DNA from: an uncultured Porphyromonadaceae bacterium
GTDB taxonomy: Bacteria; Bacteroidota; Bacteroidia; Bacteroidales; Muribaculaceae
Assembly: GCA_947175265.1 (NCBI GenBank)
Contig: CAMWMD010000005.1
Span: 40,454-104,453, forward strand
Direction: 5' to 3'
Length of the DNA: 64,000 nucleotides
Under the pieces are notes generated by a model. It was not told where the DNA came from and did not search any database. It saw nothing but the letters and a program-made list of their open reading frames with translations. Of the stretch, positions 51,454 through 59,703 are shown in pieces. The translations under genes and the position numbers were made by a program. The stretch's first letter is position 1, and each line of letters starts with the position of its first letter.

Positions 51454-52413
51454 TCAATTCCTGCGGATATATTCCATTACGGTCTCCCCTACAGCCTTCA
51501 ATGTGGCGGGGTCGATGGCATCCATGTTATCCGTAGTCGTATGCCAGTGCGGATTGAAGCCGGTATCGTCTTCCGGATGATATTCTATTATGTCGACGGC
51601 TGGTATGCCATGCTTTATGAGCTGCACATGGTCATCGGTCACAGCTCCTCCCAGACGGTTGAGGAATATATCGGCATATCCTCTTGATGCGGCTATGCCC
51701 CACAGGGCCTGAGCCACACGCGGAGCGGCCTGCTCGGAAAAATACTCACGGCAGAATACGGCATCCTTCCCTCCCACCATGTCGAGCAGGATGGCACTGG
51801 AAGGGAAATAATCCTTTACGGGCGGATTCTCCACAAAGTAGCGGGTGCCGAGCGCCCACGAATCCTCATCGCCATCCGTGCCCCAATCCTCGGCATCAAC
51901 AAAAAGTATGTCGACACCCCCCTTAGGGGCTTCGGCTTTCAGTTGGCGCGCTATCTCAAGTATCACCCCTACTCCGCTTGCTCCGTCGTTAGCACCGTCG
52001 ACGGCCTGACTGCGCTTGGCCGGGTCGGCATCCTGGTCAGCCCAGGGGCGGCAATCCCAGTGTGCCAGCAGGAGAATCCTGTCTTCCGCTTCCGGATTAT
52101 ACTGCGCGAATATGTTGCGGGCTCTCAGTTCAGTCCCATCGAAAGCTTTCAGAATGGGAGTCTGTGTCATAACTTTTGCTCCATGCCGTTCGAGCTCAGT
52201 CTGAAGCCAGTTGCCGCAGGCCACATGAGCCGGCGTATTAGGCACACGCGGACCAAAGTCAACCTGTCGTTTGACGTAAGAGTAGGCGCTATCGGCATTG
52301 AAAGCCACCTCCATCACTTCGGAAGAGGCGTTCTCTCCCGATGATGTATTACTCTTGTTGCCGCAAGCGACGAGAGCAATCGTGGTAGCCAAAATCAAAA
52401 ATATCTGTTGCAT
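51454..52413 (-). CDS. M28-family zinc peptidase / glutaminyl cyclase-like lipoprotein
   Basis: 319 residues. A short signal (MQQIFLILATTIALVACG) ends in the lipobox ALVAC, so it is lipid-anchored. The M28 zinc sites are visible as LLLAHWDCRPWADQD, DGANDGASGVGVILE and FVDAEDWGTDGDE, with the last His near VTDDHVQLIKHGIPAVDII. The small size and the WDCRPWADQD form resemble glutaminyl-peptide cyclotransferases of the M28 fold, so it may either cyclise N-terminal Gln or cut peptides. It has its promoter box at 52418-52425. Confidence 0.9.
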   Translation of the reverse strand: MQQIFLILATTIALVACGNKSNTSSGENASSEVMEVAFNADSAYSYVKRQVDFGPRVPNTPAHVACGNWLQTELERHGAKVMTQTPILKAFDGTELRARNIFAQYNPEAEDRILLLAHWDCRPWADQDADPAKRSQAVDGANDGASGVGVILEIARQLKAEAPKGGVDILFVDAEDWGTDGDEDSWALGTRYFVENPPVKDYFPSSAILLDMVGGKDAVFCREYFSEQAAPRVAQALWGIAASRGYADIFLNRLGGAVTDDHVQLIKHGIPAVDIIEYHPEDDTGFNPHWHTTTDNMDAIDPATLKAVGETVMEYIRRN

Positions 52414-52417
52414 ACTG

Positions 52418-52425
52418 CAAAATTA
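52418..52425 (-). promoter_or_regulatory. -7 promoter box for the M28 gene (TAATTTTG on minus strand)
   Basis: CAAAATTA on the plus strand only four bases from the annotated start codon, so the transcript would be nearly leaderless unless translation starts at a later Met. Confidence 0.45.
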
Positions 52426-52468
52426 GTGAAATTTTCCCTACCATCTGCAAATCTCGGTAAATAAAAAA

Positions 52469-52500
52469 CTTCCACATACCGGGCAGGGAGTATGTGGAAG
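52469..52500 (-). terminator. Rho-independent terminator of the DUF4846 cassette
   Basis: CTTCCACATAC (52469-52479) and GTATGTGGAAG (52490-52500) are perfectly complementary around a 10-base loop and, on the minus strand, are followed by a T-rich run (TTTTTTATTTACC). It ends the unit 52536-54364. Confidence 0.85.
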
Positions 52501-52535
52501 CCATAAGAATCTCGTTTTGTAATAGTGCTTAATGC

Positions 52536-53378
52536 TTAATCTTGTAGATTGTTTCTTTTCCGATAGGCCTCATAGCCTTCGCGAATTTCATTTTCTGTCT
52601 TCTGATCACCTATAAATCGGAAAGCATTCATGGCTCGAGGTGTATGCACACCAGGAACATCCGCTGATTTGTGTAAATATGTTACTGAATCTGGTTCTAC
52701 TGATCCCCAACTACCATGTTGATTCCATACATTTATATCCTTCACTTCATTATAACTATCAAACATTACAGCATGATAAGGTCTATATGCTTCACTTCCA
52801 TTTTCCCATGGCTTTCGTAATTGGATAATATCTCCTCCTTGAAGAGAATCAAGAGATACAGGTTTGAATCCAAGAGGCCATTGGAAGAAATTGATATTAC
52901 TTTTATTCGCCAGTCTTGGTGCGAAATAACTCGTCTGAGAGTTAATGCAGGAATAACCACTCATAGGAAAATAAAGCCTTTTATAAAGTGTACTATCCAT
53001 TTCCAATACATGAGGATAATAGTCATAAAAGTTACTGTCATGGCGCTTCTGTATAGTATCACCGAAACTTCGCCGAAGATCCTTTAGTTCTTCTCCTTCA
53101 ATAATGGGGGTGTCAGAAGCTTGATAAGTAAGAGGAGCAAAGCCAATCCTTGCATATTTTGCTTTATCCAGTGCACCTTTCCTTATTTGATTCAAGTACC
53201 ACTCATAATACTGAGCCGGAGTTGCCCTATCTCCTAATTGGGCATCTGAGGTAAAAGCTGTAACTTGGAATTCCGGCAACGGAGTAAGGTATTCAATATC
53301 ACCATTGCCATGTATTTCAACCTCTATAGGCTGATTTTCGGGAAACATCCCATTTGTTTTTCTGGTTTTATAACTCAT
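52536..53378 (-). CDS. Putative papain-like (NlpC/P60/CHAP-type) cysteine hydrolase, partner of DUF4846 lipoprotein
   Basis: 280 residues. Not a family I can name, but it has the layout of NlpC/P60- or CHAP-like enzymes: a candidate catalytic Cys144 in SGYSCINSQ, then SLQGGDIIQL (the G-D-I loop), His202 in RPYHAVMFDS, and a polar N/H in WNQHGSWG. The N-terminal ~40 residues (HGNGDIEYLTPLPEFQVTA) look like a separate strand or recognition element. No signal peptide, so it may be cytoplasmic or exported by another route. It overlaps the DUF4846 lipoprotein stop by four bases. A decayed copy of its 5' end follows the second lipoprotein copy. Confidence 0.6.
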   Translation of the reverse strand: MSYKTRKTNGMFPENQPIEVEIHGNGDIEYLTPLPEFQVTAFTSDAQLGDRATPAQYYEWYLNQIRKGALDKAKYARIGFAPLTYQASDTPIIEGEELKDLRRSFGDTIQKRHDSNFYDYYPHVLEMDSTLYKRLYFPMSGYSCINSQTSYFAPRLANKSNINFFQWPLGFKPVSLDSLQGGDIIQLRKPWENGSEAYRPYHAVMFDSYNEVKDINVWNQHGSWGSVEPDSVTYLHKSADVPGVHTPRAMNAFRFIGDQKTENEIREGYEAYRKRNNLQD

Positions 53379-54364
53379 TTAAAAAATATTTTTAATTGTT
53401 TTTCAATAAATTTTTTATCATAGGTCAAAAGCCTGCCCCCTTGTTGCGCCATAGGTCGCTCTCCCTTATTTGGTGTAGTCCATATATACCCAAAATGCAT
53501 CTTTATAGGATTTTCTCTGAATAGACCGAGGTCATCGCTGTTTCCTTTGATTATCTCAATCTCTTGAGTGGGTGAACCTCCTTGTGCGAGTAAAACAGCA
53601 TGTGTCTCATAATACGGCTTCTTAATTGCCGGGTCTTGTTCAATCATATCGACTACAATAGCTACATTATAAGGGGGTCGGGAATTGAAAAATACCGTCC
53701 CTATTCCGAACTCTTCCGGAGCAGCGTCTTTCATCTCTTTGGCAAGTGTTTTTTCATCTGTGTAACGGAATACGGTACGAAGATACTCTCTGAACGTCTC
53801 GTATGTGTAATCTTCCTTATCGCTTTCCTTGGTCCATCTTAACTGACCCTTACTTGCAGCAACCCGAAACCCCTGTGCCCATTCCGAATAATTGCAATCA
53901 AGGCCATTCTTTAATTTGAAGTGAATCTTGTCATACTGTCCGGTGCTGTAGAGATACTCGGCTCGCAGTCTTATGATGGCACCGGCACTGTGTTGAAGGT
54001 CTACAGAATCCACGTCAAGTGCTATGACTGACGTGGCTACATTCTCATCTTTTTCTGTCCCATCAAAAAGATGGGTGGCATAACCTTCCGGTTGGAGCGG
54101 AAGATTTTGAAGATACTCCTCAAATGATCCCTTCTCTGTCTCTACCCGATAATAGCCGGGAGGAACTTCATAGCGGGTCTTTACTGTATTCCCCGCCTCA
54201 AAGCGATTCCCTTTATCCTCTGTTTTCGTTGCAGCGTCAGCAAACTCAGTGGAGTCTGTTTCCACTCCCTTTCCAAAATGGGTGCAACCAAAGAAAATGG
54301 AGACTGCCAATAAAAAAGAGGAGGCACATATAAGGTAATTTTTACTATGGAACTTGTTCCTCAT
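53375..54364 (-). CDS. DUF4846 family lipoprotein, copy 1
   Basis: 329 residues. Signal peptide with lipobox FFGC, lipidated at Cys27. The DUF4846 core is clear: PPGYYRVETEKGSFEEYL, then the landmark VDLQHSAGAIIRLRAEYLYS near residue 121, FREYLRTVFRYTDEKTLAKEM, and FNSRPPYNVAIVVDM. In the family as I recall it, the last motif has GHAVIVVD; here the His position is Asn in both copies. Residues 51-242 match copy 2 (54616-55617) almost exactly, and the last ~87 differ strongly (LAQGGSPTQEIEIIKGN... versus LAQGGDPAQEIEILCGN). The stop overlaps the start of the papain-like gene. Anchored in an outer or inner membrane leaflet; role unknown. Confidence 0.85.
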   Translation of the reverse strand: MRNKFHSKNYLICASSFLLAVSIFFGCTHFGKGVETDSTEFADAATKTEDKGNRFEAGNTVKTRYEVPPGYYRVETEKGSFEEYLQNLPLQPEGYATHLFDGTEKDENVATSVIALDVDSVDLQHSAGAIIRLRAEYLYSTGQYDKIHFKLKNGLDCNYSEWAQGFRVAASKGQLRWTKESDKEDYTYETFREYLRTVFRYTDEKTLAKEMKDAAPEEFGIGTVFFNSRPPYNVAIVVDMIEQDPAIKKPYYETHAVLLAQGGSPTQEIEIIKGNSDDLGLFRENPIKMHFGYIWTTPNKGERPMAQQGGRLLTYDKKFIEKQLKIFFK

Positions 54365-54501
54365 GGATAATAATAATTAATGCATTATATAATAAGTAAT
54401 TAATGAATAGACCTAAGATCTAACCCAATGGTAAAAAGCCTATATCCGGGTGTGGATGTCAATATGTCGAAAGCATAATGAAACAAACTGCAAACCGATT
54501 T

Positions 54502-54619
54502 CTAAGAATTGATTTCAATTTCATGTAAAGGAGTGAGATATTCAGCATCTCCATTTCTTAGATTTCTGCTATAATTTTCATTTGGCATAAATATGCCTTT
54601 AATAGAATCCTTTTTTCAT
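54502..54619 (-). pseudogene. Decayed 5' fragment of the papain-like partner gene
   Basis: On the minus strand an ATG overlaps the copy-2 lipoprotein stop, as in the intact pair. With one base change in the A-run after the ATG the frame reads KKDSIKGIFMPNENY...NGDAEYLTPLHE and stops at 54502. It aligns with KTNGMFPENQ...GNGDIEYLTPLPE of the intact partner (52536-53378). The rest of the gene is missing, and the sequence continues into the upstream region of copy 1. Confidence 0.7.
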
Positions 54620-55617
54620 AAAAATAATTTTAATTTTTTATTGTAAAATTCAACTTTATCTGTCCAAAATCTTCCACCTTCATCATTCATTTGGTATTCT
54701 CCTTTCAATTGAGTTGCCCAGATATTGCTATGCTTATTCTCTTTACCCTTTTCATGGAAAACATTCAATTCATCTCCGTTACCACATAAAATCTCAATTT
54801 CCTGAGCGGGATCTCCTCCCTGAGCAAGTAGAATAGCTTTATCATAGCTTGGTACATACCCATATAAGGCTTCATAGGATGTTGGTTCTATCTCAATCAT
54901 ATCGACTACAATAGCTACATTATAAGGAGGTCGGGAATTGAAAAATACCGTCCCTATTCCGAACTCTTCCGGAGCAGCGTCTTTCATCTCTTTGGCAAGT
55001 GTTTTTTCATCTGTGTAACGGAATACGGTACGAAGATACTCTCTGAACGTCTCGTATGTGTAATCTTCCTTATCGCTTTCCTTGGTCCATCTTAACTGAC
55101 CCTTACTTGCAGCAACCCGAAACCCCTGTGCCCATTCCGAATAATTGCAATCAAGGCCATTCTTTAATTTGAAGTGAATCTTGTCATACTGTCCGGTGCT
55201 GTAGAGATACTCGGCTCGCAGTCTTATGATGGCACCGGCACTGTGTTGAAGGTCTACAGAATCCACGTCAAGTGCTATGACTGACGTGGCTACATTCTCA
55301 TCTTTTTCTGTCCCATCAAAAAGATGGGTGGCATAACCTTCCGGTTGGAGCGGAAGATTTTGAAGATACTCCTCAAATGATCCCTTCTCTGTCTCTACCC
55401 GATAATAGCCGGGAGGAACTTCATAGCGGGTCCTTACTGTATTCCCCGCCTCAAAGCGATTCCCTTTATCCTCAATTTTCGTTGCAGTGTCAGTCAACTC
55501 AGTGGAGTCTGTTTCCACTCCCTTTCCAAAATGGGTGCAACCAAAGGAAAGGGAGACTGCCAATAAAAAAGAGGAGGCACATATAAGGTAATTTTTACTG
55601 TGGAATTTGTTCCTCAT
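54616..55617 (-). CDS. DUF4846 family lipoprotein, copy 2
   Basis: 333 residues, lipidated at the Cys of FGC like copy 1. The first 50 residues differ at a handful of sites (e.g. ELTDTATKIEDKG versus EFADAATKTEDKG), 51-242 are almost identical, and the C-terminal ~90 residues are largely different (IEPTSYEALYGYVPSYDKAILLAQGG onward). The near identity reaches down to the DNA, while the 3' parts and downstream genes differ. This suggests either recombination with a divergent allele or selection for different C-termini. Promoter-like CAAAGTTA at 55752-55759. Confidence 0.85.
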   Translation of the reverse strand: MRNKFHSKNYLICASSFLLAVSLSFGCTHFGKGVETDSTELTDTATKIEDKGNRFEAGNTVRTRYEVPPGYYRVETEKGSFEEYLQNLPLQPEGYATHLFDGTEKDENVATSVIALDVDSVDLQHSAGAIIRLRAEYLYSTGQYDKIHFKLKNGLDCNYSEWAQGFRVAASKGQLRWTKESDKEDYTYETFREYLRTVFRYTDEKTLAKEMKDAAPEEFGIGTVFFNSRPPYNVAIVVDMIEIEPTSYEALYGYVPSYDKAILLAQGGDPAQEIEILCGNGDELNVFHEKGKENKHSNIWATQLKGEYQMNDEGGRFWTDKVEFYNKKLKLFL

Positions 55618-55751
55618 GGATAATAAAATTAATAATTAACATATATATCCTGATAAATAATTAATGGCTAAATCTAAGGAATGTCTAAATGGCGCGAAGC
55701 CTGTATCTGTGTTTGGATTTCAATACGGTGGAAGCATAGTGAAATAGCCTA

Positions 55752-55759
55752 CAAAGTTA
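55752..55759 (-). promoter_or_regulatory. -7 promoter box for DUF4846 copy 2 (TAACTTTG on minus strand)
   Basis: CAAAGTTA on the plus strand, 135 bases upstream of copy 2. The corresponding place before copy 1 (about 54482-54494) has lost the consensus (CAAACTGCAAACC), though flanking sequence is recognisably duplicated (GAAGCCTGTATC versus AAGCCTATATCC). Confidence 0.5.
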
Positions 55760-55851
55760 GATTTTTCAACGCAAATCTCCAAATTCTTTATTCAAAATAT
55801 TTTGTTAATTTTTTGTTAACCGAGTAACCCCGTAGTATCTCTTTAAACATT

Positions 55852-55875
55852 AATGGGAGCCACGAGGCTCCCATT
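55852..55875 (-). terminator. Rho-independent terminator after the GT2 gene
   Basis: AATGGGAGCC and GGCTCCCATT form a 10-base perfect stem with a 4-base loop. It begins 5 bases past the GT2 stop codon at 55880. The downstream T content on the minus strand is only moderate (AATGTTTAAAG). Confidence 0.7.
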
Positions 55876-55879
55876 TTGT

Positions 55880-56782
55880 CTAAAGGTTGGAATCGGAATC
55901 ACGTTTTTCGGCAAATTCCCGCTCCCTTTGGTTTTCCTCCGCTATCAGCATCTGCTCATATTGCGGTATATGCTCACGCTTATCTTCGGCTATCAAAGCC
56001 GGAAGTTCGCCATCATAACCACCCGCAAGGTTATGACGCACATTGTGCTCATAGCGTTTGGCATGACGGTAGAAAGTGCCTATCGAATCCGTAGCCGCAG
56101 CGATGAATCCCGCCACACCGTAACGTGCCGAACCCTTGAGGACGTATGTGTTGAAGAATGTGGCAAACGGAAGCAGGGCCACATGCGCCAGAGTCACCCT
56201 CTTTTTGGGCGCGTTGGTGAGGTCGGCCGCTGCATAACGCTTTATGCGGTTGACGAGATGATCTATTGATGCCGGAATATGTATGAGCGCAAGTTCCTGA
56301 CGGTTGGAGGGAAGTTTAGTGACCTCCCCGTAGACCTCCGGCTCCGAATGGAATTCCGCAGGCCAGTTCACATTTTCCCGGTGGAAGAAACGGAGTTGAT
56401 AGTCGGGATATGTGCTTCGGCGAAAACGGTCGAGTATGAAGTTGCGGCGCGGAATATAGACTCCCTTCACCTCTCCGGGGTGTTTTATGAACTTATAGAG
56501 CGCCTGTCGCAACTCAGGAGTCACCACCTCATCGTGATCTATGACCAACACCCAGTCATGGCGTGCCTGATGTATGGCATAGTTGCGGGCCGGATCGGCA
56601 TAATTATAGTGTTTCTTGGGGAATGTAACCACCCTTGCCCCTCCCTGGCGTGCGAGTTCCACTGTGTTGTCGGTGGATTCCATATCGCAGACCACTATTT
56701 CATCGAAGCCTTTCACGGCCTCAAGCACCTTGGAGAGCGTCCGGGAAGAATTGTATGTGTTGATTACTACGGAGATAGGCAT
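55880..56782 (-). CDS. GT2-family glycosyltransferase (KdtX/WaaE-like)
   Basis: 300 residues, intact paralogue of the frameshifted gene at 43133-43893. GT-A fold: ISVVINTYNSSRTLSKVL start, CDMESTDNTVELA donor region, VLVIDHDEVV (D-x-D-like metal site), RSTYPDYQLRFFH acceptor region. The C-terminal ~100 residues include the basic, possibly membrane-associated segment PFATFFNTYVLKGSARYGVAGF. The last 40 residues are charged (EENQREREFAEKRD). Family members add glucose or heptose to LPS core or Kdo; here the acceptor is probably LPS. A terminator follows. Confidence 0.88.
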   Translation of the reverse strand: MPISVVINTYNSSRTLSKVLEAVKGFDEIVVCDMESTDNTVELARQGGARVVTFPKKHYNYADPARNYAIHQARHDWVLVIDHDEVVTPELRQALYKFIKHPGEVKGVYIPRRNFILDRFRRSTYPDYQLRFFHRENVNWPAEFHSEPEVYGEVTKLPSNRQELALIHIPASIDHLVNRIKRYAAADLTNAPKKRVTLAHVALLPFATFFNTYVLKGSARYGVAGFIAAATDSIGTFYRHAKRYEHNVRHNLAGGYDGELPALIAEDKREHIPQYEQMLIAEENQREREFAEKRDSDSNL

Positions 56783-56955
56783 AGCTATAAATTAAAGTTA
56801 CGAAAAGAAAGAAAAGCAATGGCCGATCCTCGCCTGAACGCCGTAGACGCCCTGCCGGGAATCGATTGCACAAATTTAACATTTTTAATTCACATTTTAA
56901 TAAAAAAATCCCGTTTCTTAGAAAAATAATTCTTTTTCCCCTCCTCTGACTCACT

Positions 56956-57657
56956 ATGACACCTGACATAAACTTCGTAAAGGATACCTTCGATAACTTC
57001 AACCATCTGATTTTTGACAACCGGCTCCCGACACCGAAATTCTCCCTTACAAAGGCTCGCACATTCCGCGGCAAGCTCGTCTATCAGCGTACCCGCACAT
57101 GGACCGGACACCGTAACCATTCTTTCGAACTGCGGATAAGCACAAGTTTCGATTCCTCTCGCCGGGAGTGGGAGGATGTGGTGATTCACGAGATGATCCA
57201 CCTCTCAATAGCATCAGAAGGGGTCGACGACCAGACTGCCCATGGACCCGAGTTCAGGAAACGCATGGCCCATATAAACCGGCAACACGGACGAGCAATT
57301 ACGATATCTAGCCGCACTACTCCCGAGGAACAGGAGGCCGACTCCCGCATTCGCGCCCACTATCTGTGTGTGGCAAAATTAAGCGACGGACGCCTTGGCG
57401 TGGCGCCCGTCGCTAAAAGCCGTATATTCGATCTCTGGGAGTCTCTGGAAAATTTCCCGGGGGCTGTCGACACAAAATGGATTGGCTCCACCAATCCTTG
57501 GTTCAACAGATTCCCGCGTGTGCTGAAACCAAAATTCTACATCGTCGACCGTAAGGAACTCCTGCTACACGTCTTCAATGCCTTGAGGCTTGAGAAACAC
57601 GGCAGGACCCTAAAGGCCGTCAACCCACACTGCTCCCCGGACGAACTTCTCCCGTAG
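56956..57657 (+). CDS. SprT-like zinc metalloprotease domain protein
   Basis: 233 residues. The catalytic H-E-x-x-H is His78-Glu79...His82 in VIHEMIHLS, with a third ligand candidate at His96 in TAHGPEF. The N-terminal segment [23 protein letters not shown] is the SprT-like opening. Bacterial SprT proteins are small and poorly characterised; eukaryotic SPRTN relatives cleave DNA-protein crosslinks. The C-terminal ~100 residues lack the zinc-ribbon Cys cluster of SPRTN. Its 3' end overlaps metG by 38 bases in convergent orientation. Cytoplasmic; role unknown. Confidence 0.85.
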   Translation: MTPDINFVKDTFDNFNHLIFDNRLPTPKFSLTKARTFRGKLVYQRTRTWTGHRNHSFELRISTSFDSSRREWEDVVIHEMIHLSIASEGVDDQTAHGPEFRKRMAHINRQHGRAITISSRTTPEEQEADSRIRAHYLCVAKLSDGRLGVAPVAKSRIFDLWESLENFPGAVDTKWIGSTNPWFNRFPRVLKPKFYIVDRKELLLHVFNALRLEKHGRTLKAVNPHCSPDELLP

Positions 57658-59659
57658 GACCTATCACCACAAGGCGTCCGTCGGCATCTTCGGCTGAGAG
57701 GATCATTCCCTCGCTCATCACACCCTTCAACTTGCGGGGGGCGAAATTGGCGATGAAGCATACCTCCTTACCCACAAGGTCGGCGGGGGCGTAGAATTTC
57801 GCTATTCCGCTCACAATCGTGCGCCCTCCCATGCCGTCATCTATGCGGAATTGAAGCAGTTTGTCGGCCTTAGGCACTTTCTTGCATTCCAGCACCTTCC
57901 CGACGCGGATATCCATCTTCTCGAACGTGGGGAAATCCACCTCCTCCTTCACTTCCGCCGGCTTCCACTGCTCGAGAAGGTTCTGCTTCTCGGCTTCCTT
58001 GAGTTTCTGCACCTGAGCCTCCACAACACTGTCTTCTATCTTCTCGAAAAGCAGTTCCGGAGCGCCTATCTCCGCACCGGACGGCACTAGGTCGAAACAT
58101 CCGATCATATCCCACGATATCTTGTCGCCGTTGAGCATCTTCAAAAGGCGTGCCGACATGAAGGGCATGAAAGGCTCAAAGACGATGGCAAGATTGGCAC
58201 ACGTCTGGATGGCTATGTTGAGGATTGTGGCCGTGCGTGCCATATCCGTTTTCGCCAGTTTCCAGGGCTCGGTCTCCTGAAGATATTTGTTGCCGGCGCG
58301 TGCCATATCCATAGCCACACGCAAGGCCTCGCGGAAGTGGAAGGTGTCGAGTGCCTCGGTGAGTTCACCTTTCAGTGTCCGTATCTGCTCGATGAGATTG
58401 AGATCTACCTCCTGAAGTTCCCCCTGTGGCGGAAAGACCCCGCCGAAATATTTATGTGTAAGGACTATGGCGCGGTTGACGAAATTACCGAGGATAGCCA
58501 CGAGTTCATTGTTGTTGCGTGCCTGGAAATCCTTCCACGTGAAGTTGTTGTCCTTCGCTTCCGGAGCATTCGCGGTCAGCACATAGCGGAGCACGTCCTG
58601 CTTCCCCGGGAGTTCGCGGAGATATTCGTGAAGCCACACAGCCCAGTTGCGGGATGTGGAGATTTTCTTATCCTCAAGGTTAAGGAACTCGTTGGCCGGG
58701 ACGTTATCGGGGAGGTTATATCCCCCGTGTGCCATGAGCATGGCCGGGAAGACTATGCAGTGGAACACGATGTTATCCTTTCCGATGAAATGGAGCATAC
58801 GGGTATCGGGGTCTTTCCACCATTTCTCCCACCCTTCCGGGTCAGCGTCGATGGTGTTGGAGATATAGCCGATAGGGGCATCAAACCATACGTAGAGCAC
58901 CTTCCCCTCCGCGCCCTCCACAGGCACGGGGATACCCCATTTGAGATCGCGGCTCACGGCGCGGGGCTGGAGACCCATGTCGAGCCACGACTTGCATTGC
59001 CCGTAGACGTTCGGACGCCATTCCTGATGGTCGTCGAGTATCCATTTGCGCAAAGTCGGCTCCCATTTGTCAAGGGGGAGATACCAGTGGGAGGTCGCCT
59101 TGAGCACCGGGGTGCTACCCGAGAGGGCGGAGCGCGGATTTATGAGGTCGGTCGCGCTCAACGATGTGCCGCATGCCTCGCACTGGTCGCCGTAGGCATT
59201 CTCATTTCCGCAATGAGGGCAAGTCCCCACCACATAGCGGTCGGCGAGAAATTCCCCGGCCTCCTCGTCATAAAGTTGCTCGGATGTCTTTTCCACGAAT
59301 TCCCCCTTATCGTAAAGCGTTCGGAAGAATTCGGAGGCCGTCTTACGGTGAGTCTCCGAAGTGGTGCGTCCGTAGACATCGAACGTGATTCCGAGTTCCT
59401 CGAATGAATCTTTTATAATCTTATGATAACGGTCTACGATATCCTGAGGGGTCACTCCCTCCTTACGCGCCCGTATCGTGATCGGCACACCATGCTCGTC
59501 GCTGCCTCCGACAAACATCACCTCCTCACCTTTGAGGCGAAGATAGCGGGCATAGATGTCGGCCGGCACATACACACCGGCGAGATGGCCGATATGCACC
59601 GGGCCGTTGGCGTACGGAAGCGCCGACGTGATAAGCGTGCGTTTGAATTTCTTTTCCAT
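57620..59659 (-). CDS. metG: Methionyl-tRNA synthetase
   Basis: 679 residues. HIGH as [11 protein letters not shown] near residue 19, KMSKS-like loop as [12 protein letters not shown], and a zinc knuckle [17 protein letters not shown] near residue 143. The C-terminal EMAP/tRNA-binding domain runs from about residue 575 ([16 protein letters not shown]) to the end, giving a dimeric type enzyme. It charges initiator and elongator tRNA-Met. It starts 44 bases after the GAP1-like gene, with which it may be co-transcribed. The convergent SprT gene overlaps its 3' end. Confidence 0.97.
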   Translation of the reverse strand: MEKKFKRTLITSALPYANGPVHIGHLAGVYVPADIYARYLRLKGEEVMFVGGSDEHGVPITIRARKEGVTPQDIVDRYHKIIKDSFEELGITFDVYGRTTSETHRKTASEFFRTLYDKGEFVEKTSEQLYDEEAGEFLADRYVVGTCPHCGNENAYGDQCEACGTSLSATDLINPRSALSGSTPVLKATSHWYLPLDKWEPTLRKWILDDHQEWRPNVYGQCKSWLDMGLQPRAVSRDLKWGIPVPVEGAEGKVLYVWFDAPIGYISNTIDADPEGWEKWWKDPDTRMLHFIGKDNIVFHCIVFPAMLMAHGGYNLPDNVPANEFLNLEDKKISTSRNWAVWLHEYLRELPGKQDVLRYVLTANAPEAKDNNFTWKDFQARNNNELVAILGNFVNRAIVLTHKYFGGVFPPQGELQEVDLNLIEQIRTLKGELTEALDTFHFREALRVAMDMARAGNKYLQETEPWKLAKTDMARTATILNIAIQTCANLAIVFEPFMPFMSARLLKMLNGDKISWDMIGCFDLVPSGAEIGAPELLFEKIEDSVVEAQVQKLKEAEKQNLLEQWKPAEVKEEVDFPTFEKMDIRVGKVLECKKVPKADKLLQFRIDDGMGGRTIVSGIAKFYAPADLVGKEVCFIANFAPRKLKGVMSEGMILSAEDADGRLVVIGPTGEVRPGSSVG

Positions 59660-59703
59660 TTTTATATTATCGCGTAGTCTGTTTGGTGTCTGTGATATTA
59701 TCC

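Noticed and set aside
58337..59407. Long plus-strand open frame opposite metG
   Set aside because: Antisense shadow of a highly conserved gene with high GC third positions.
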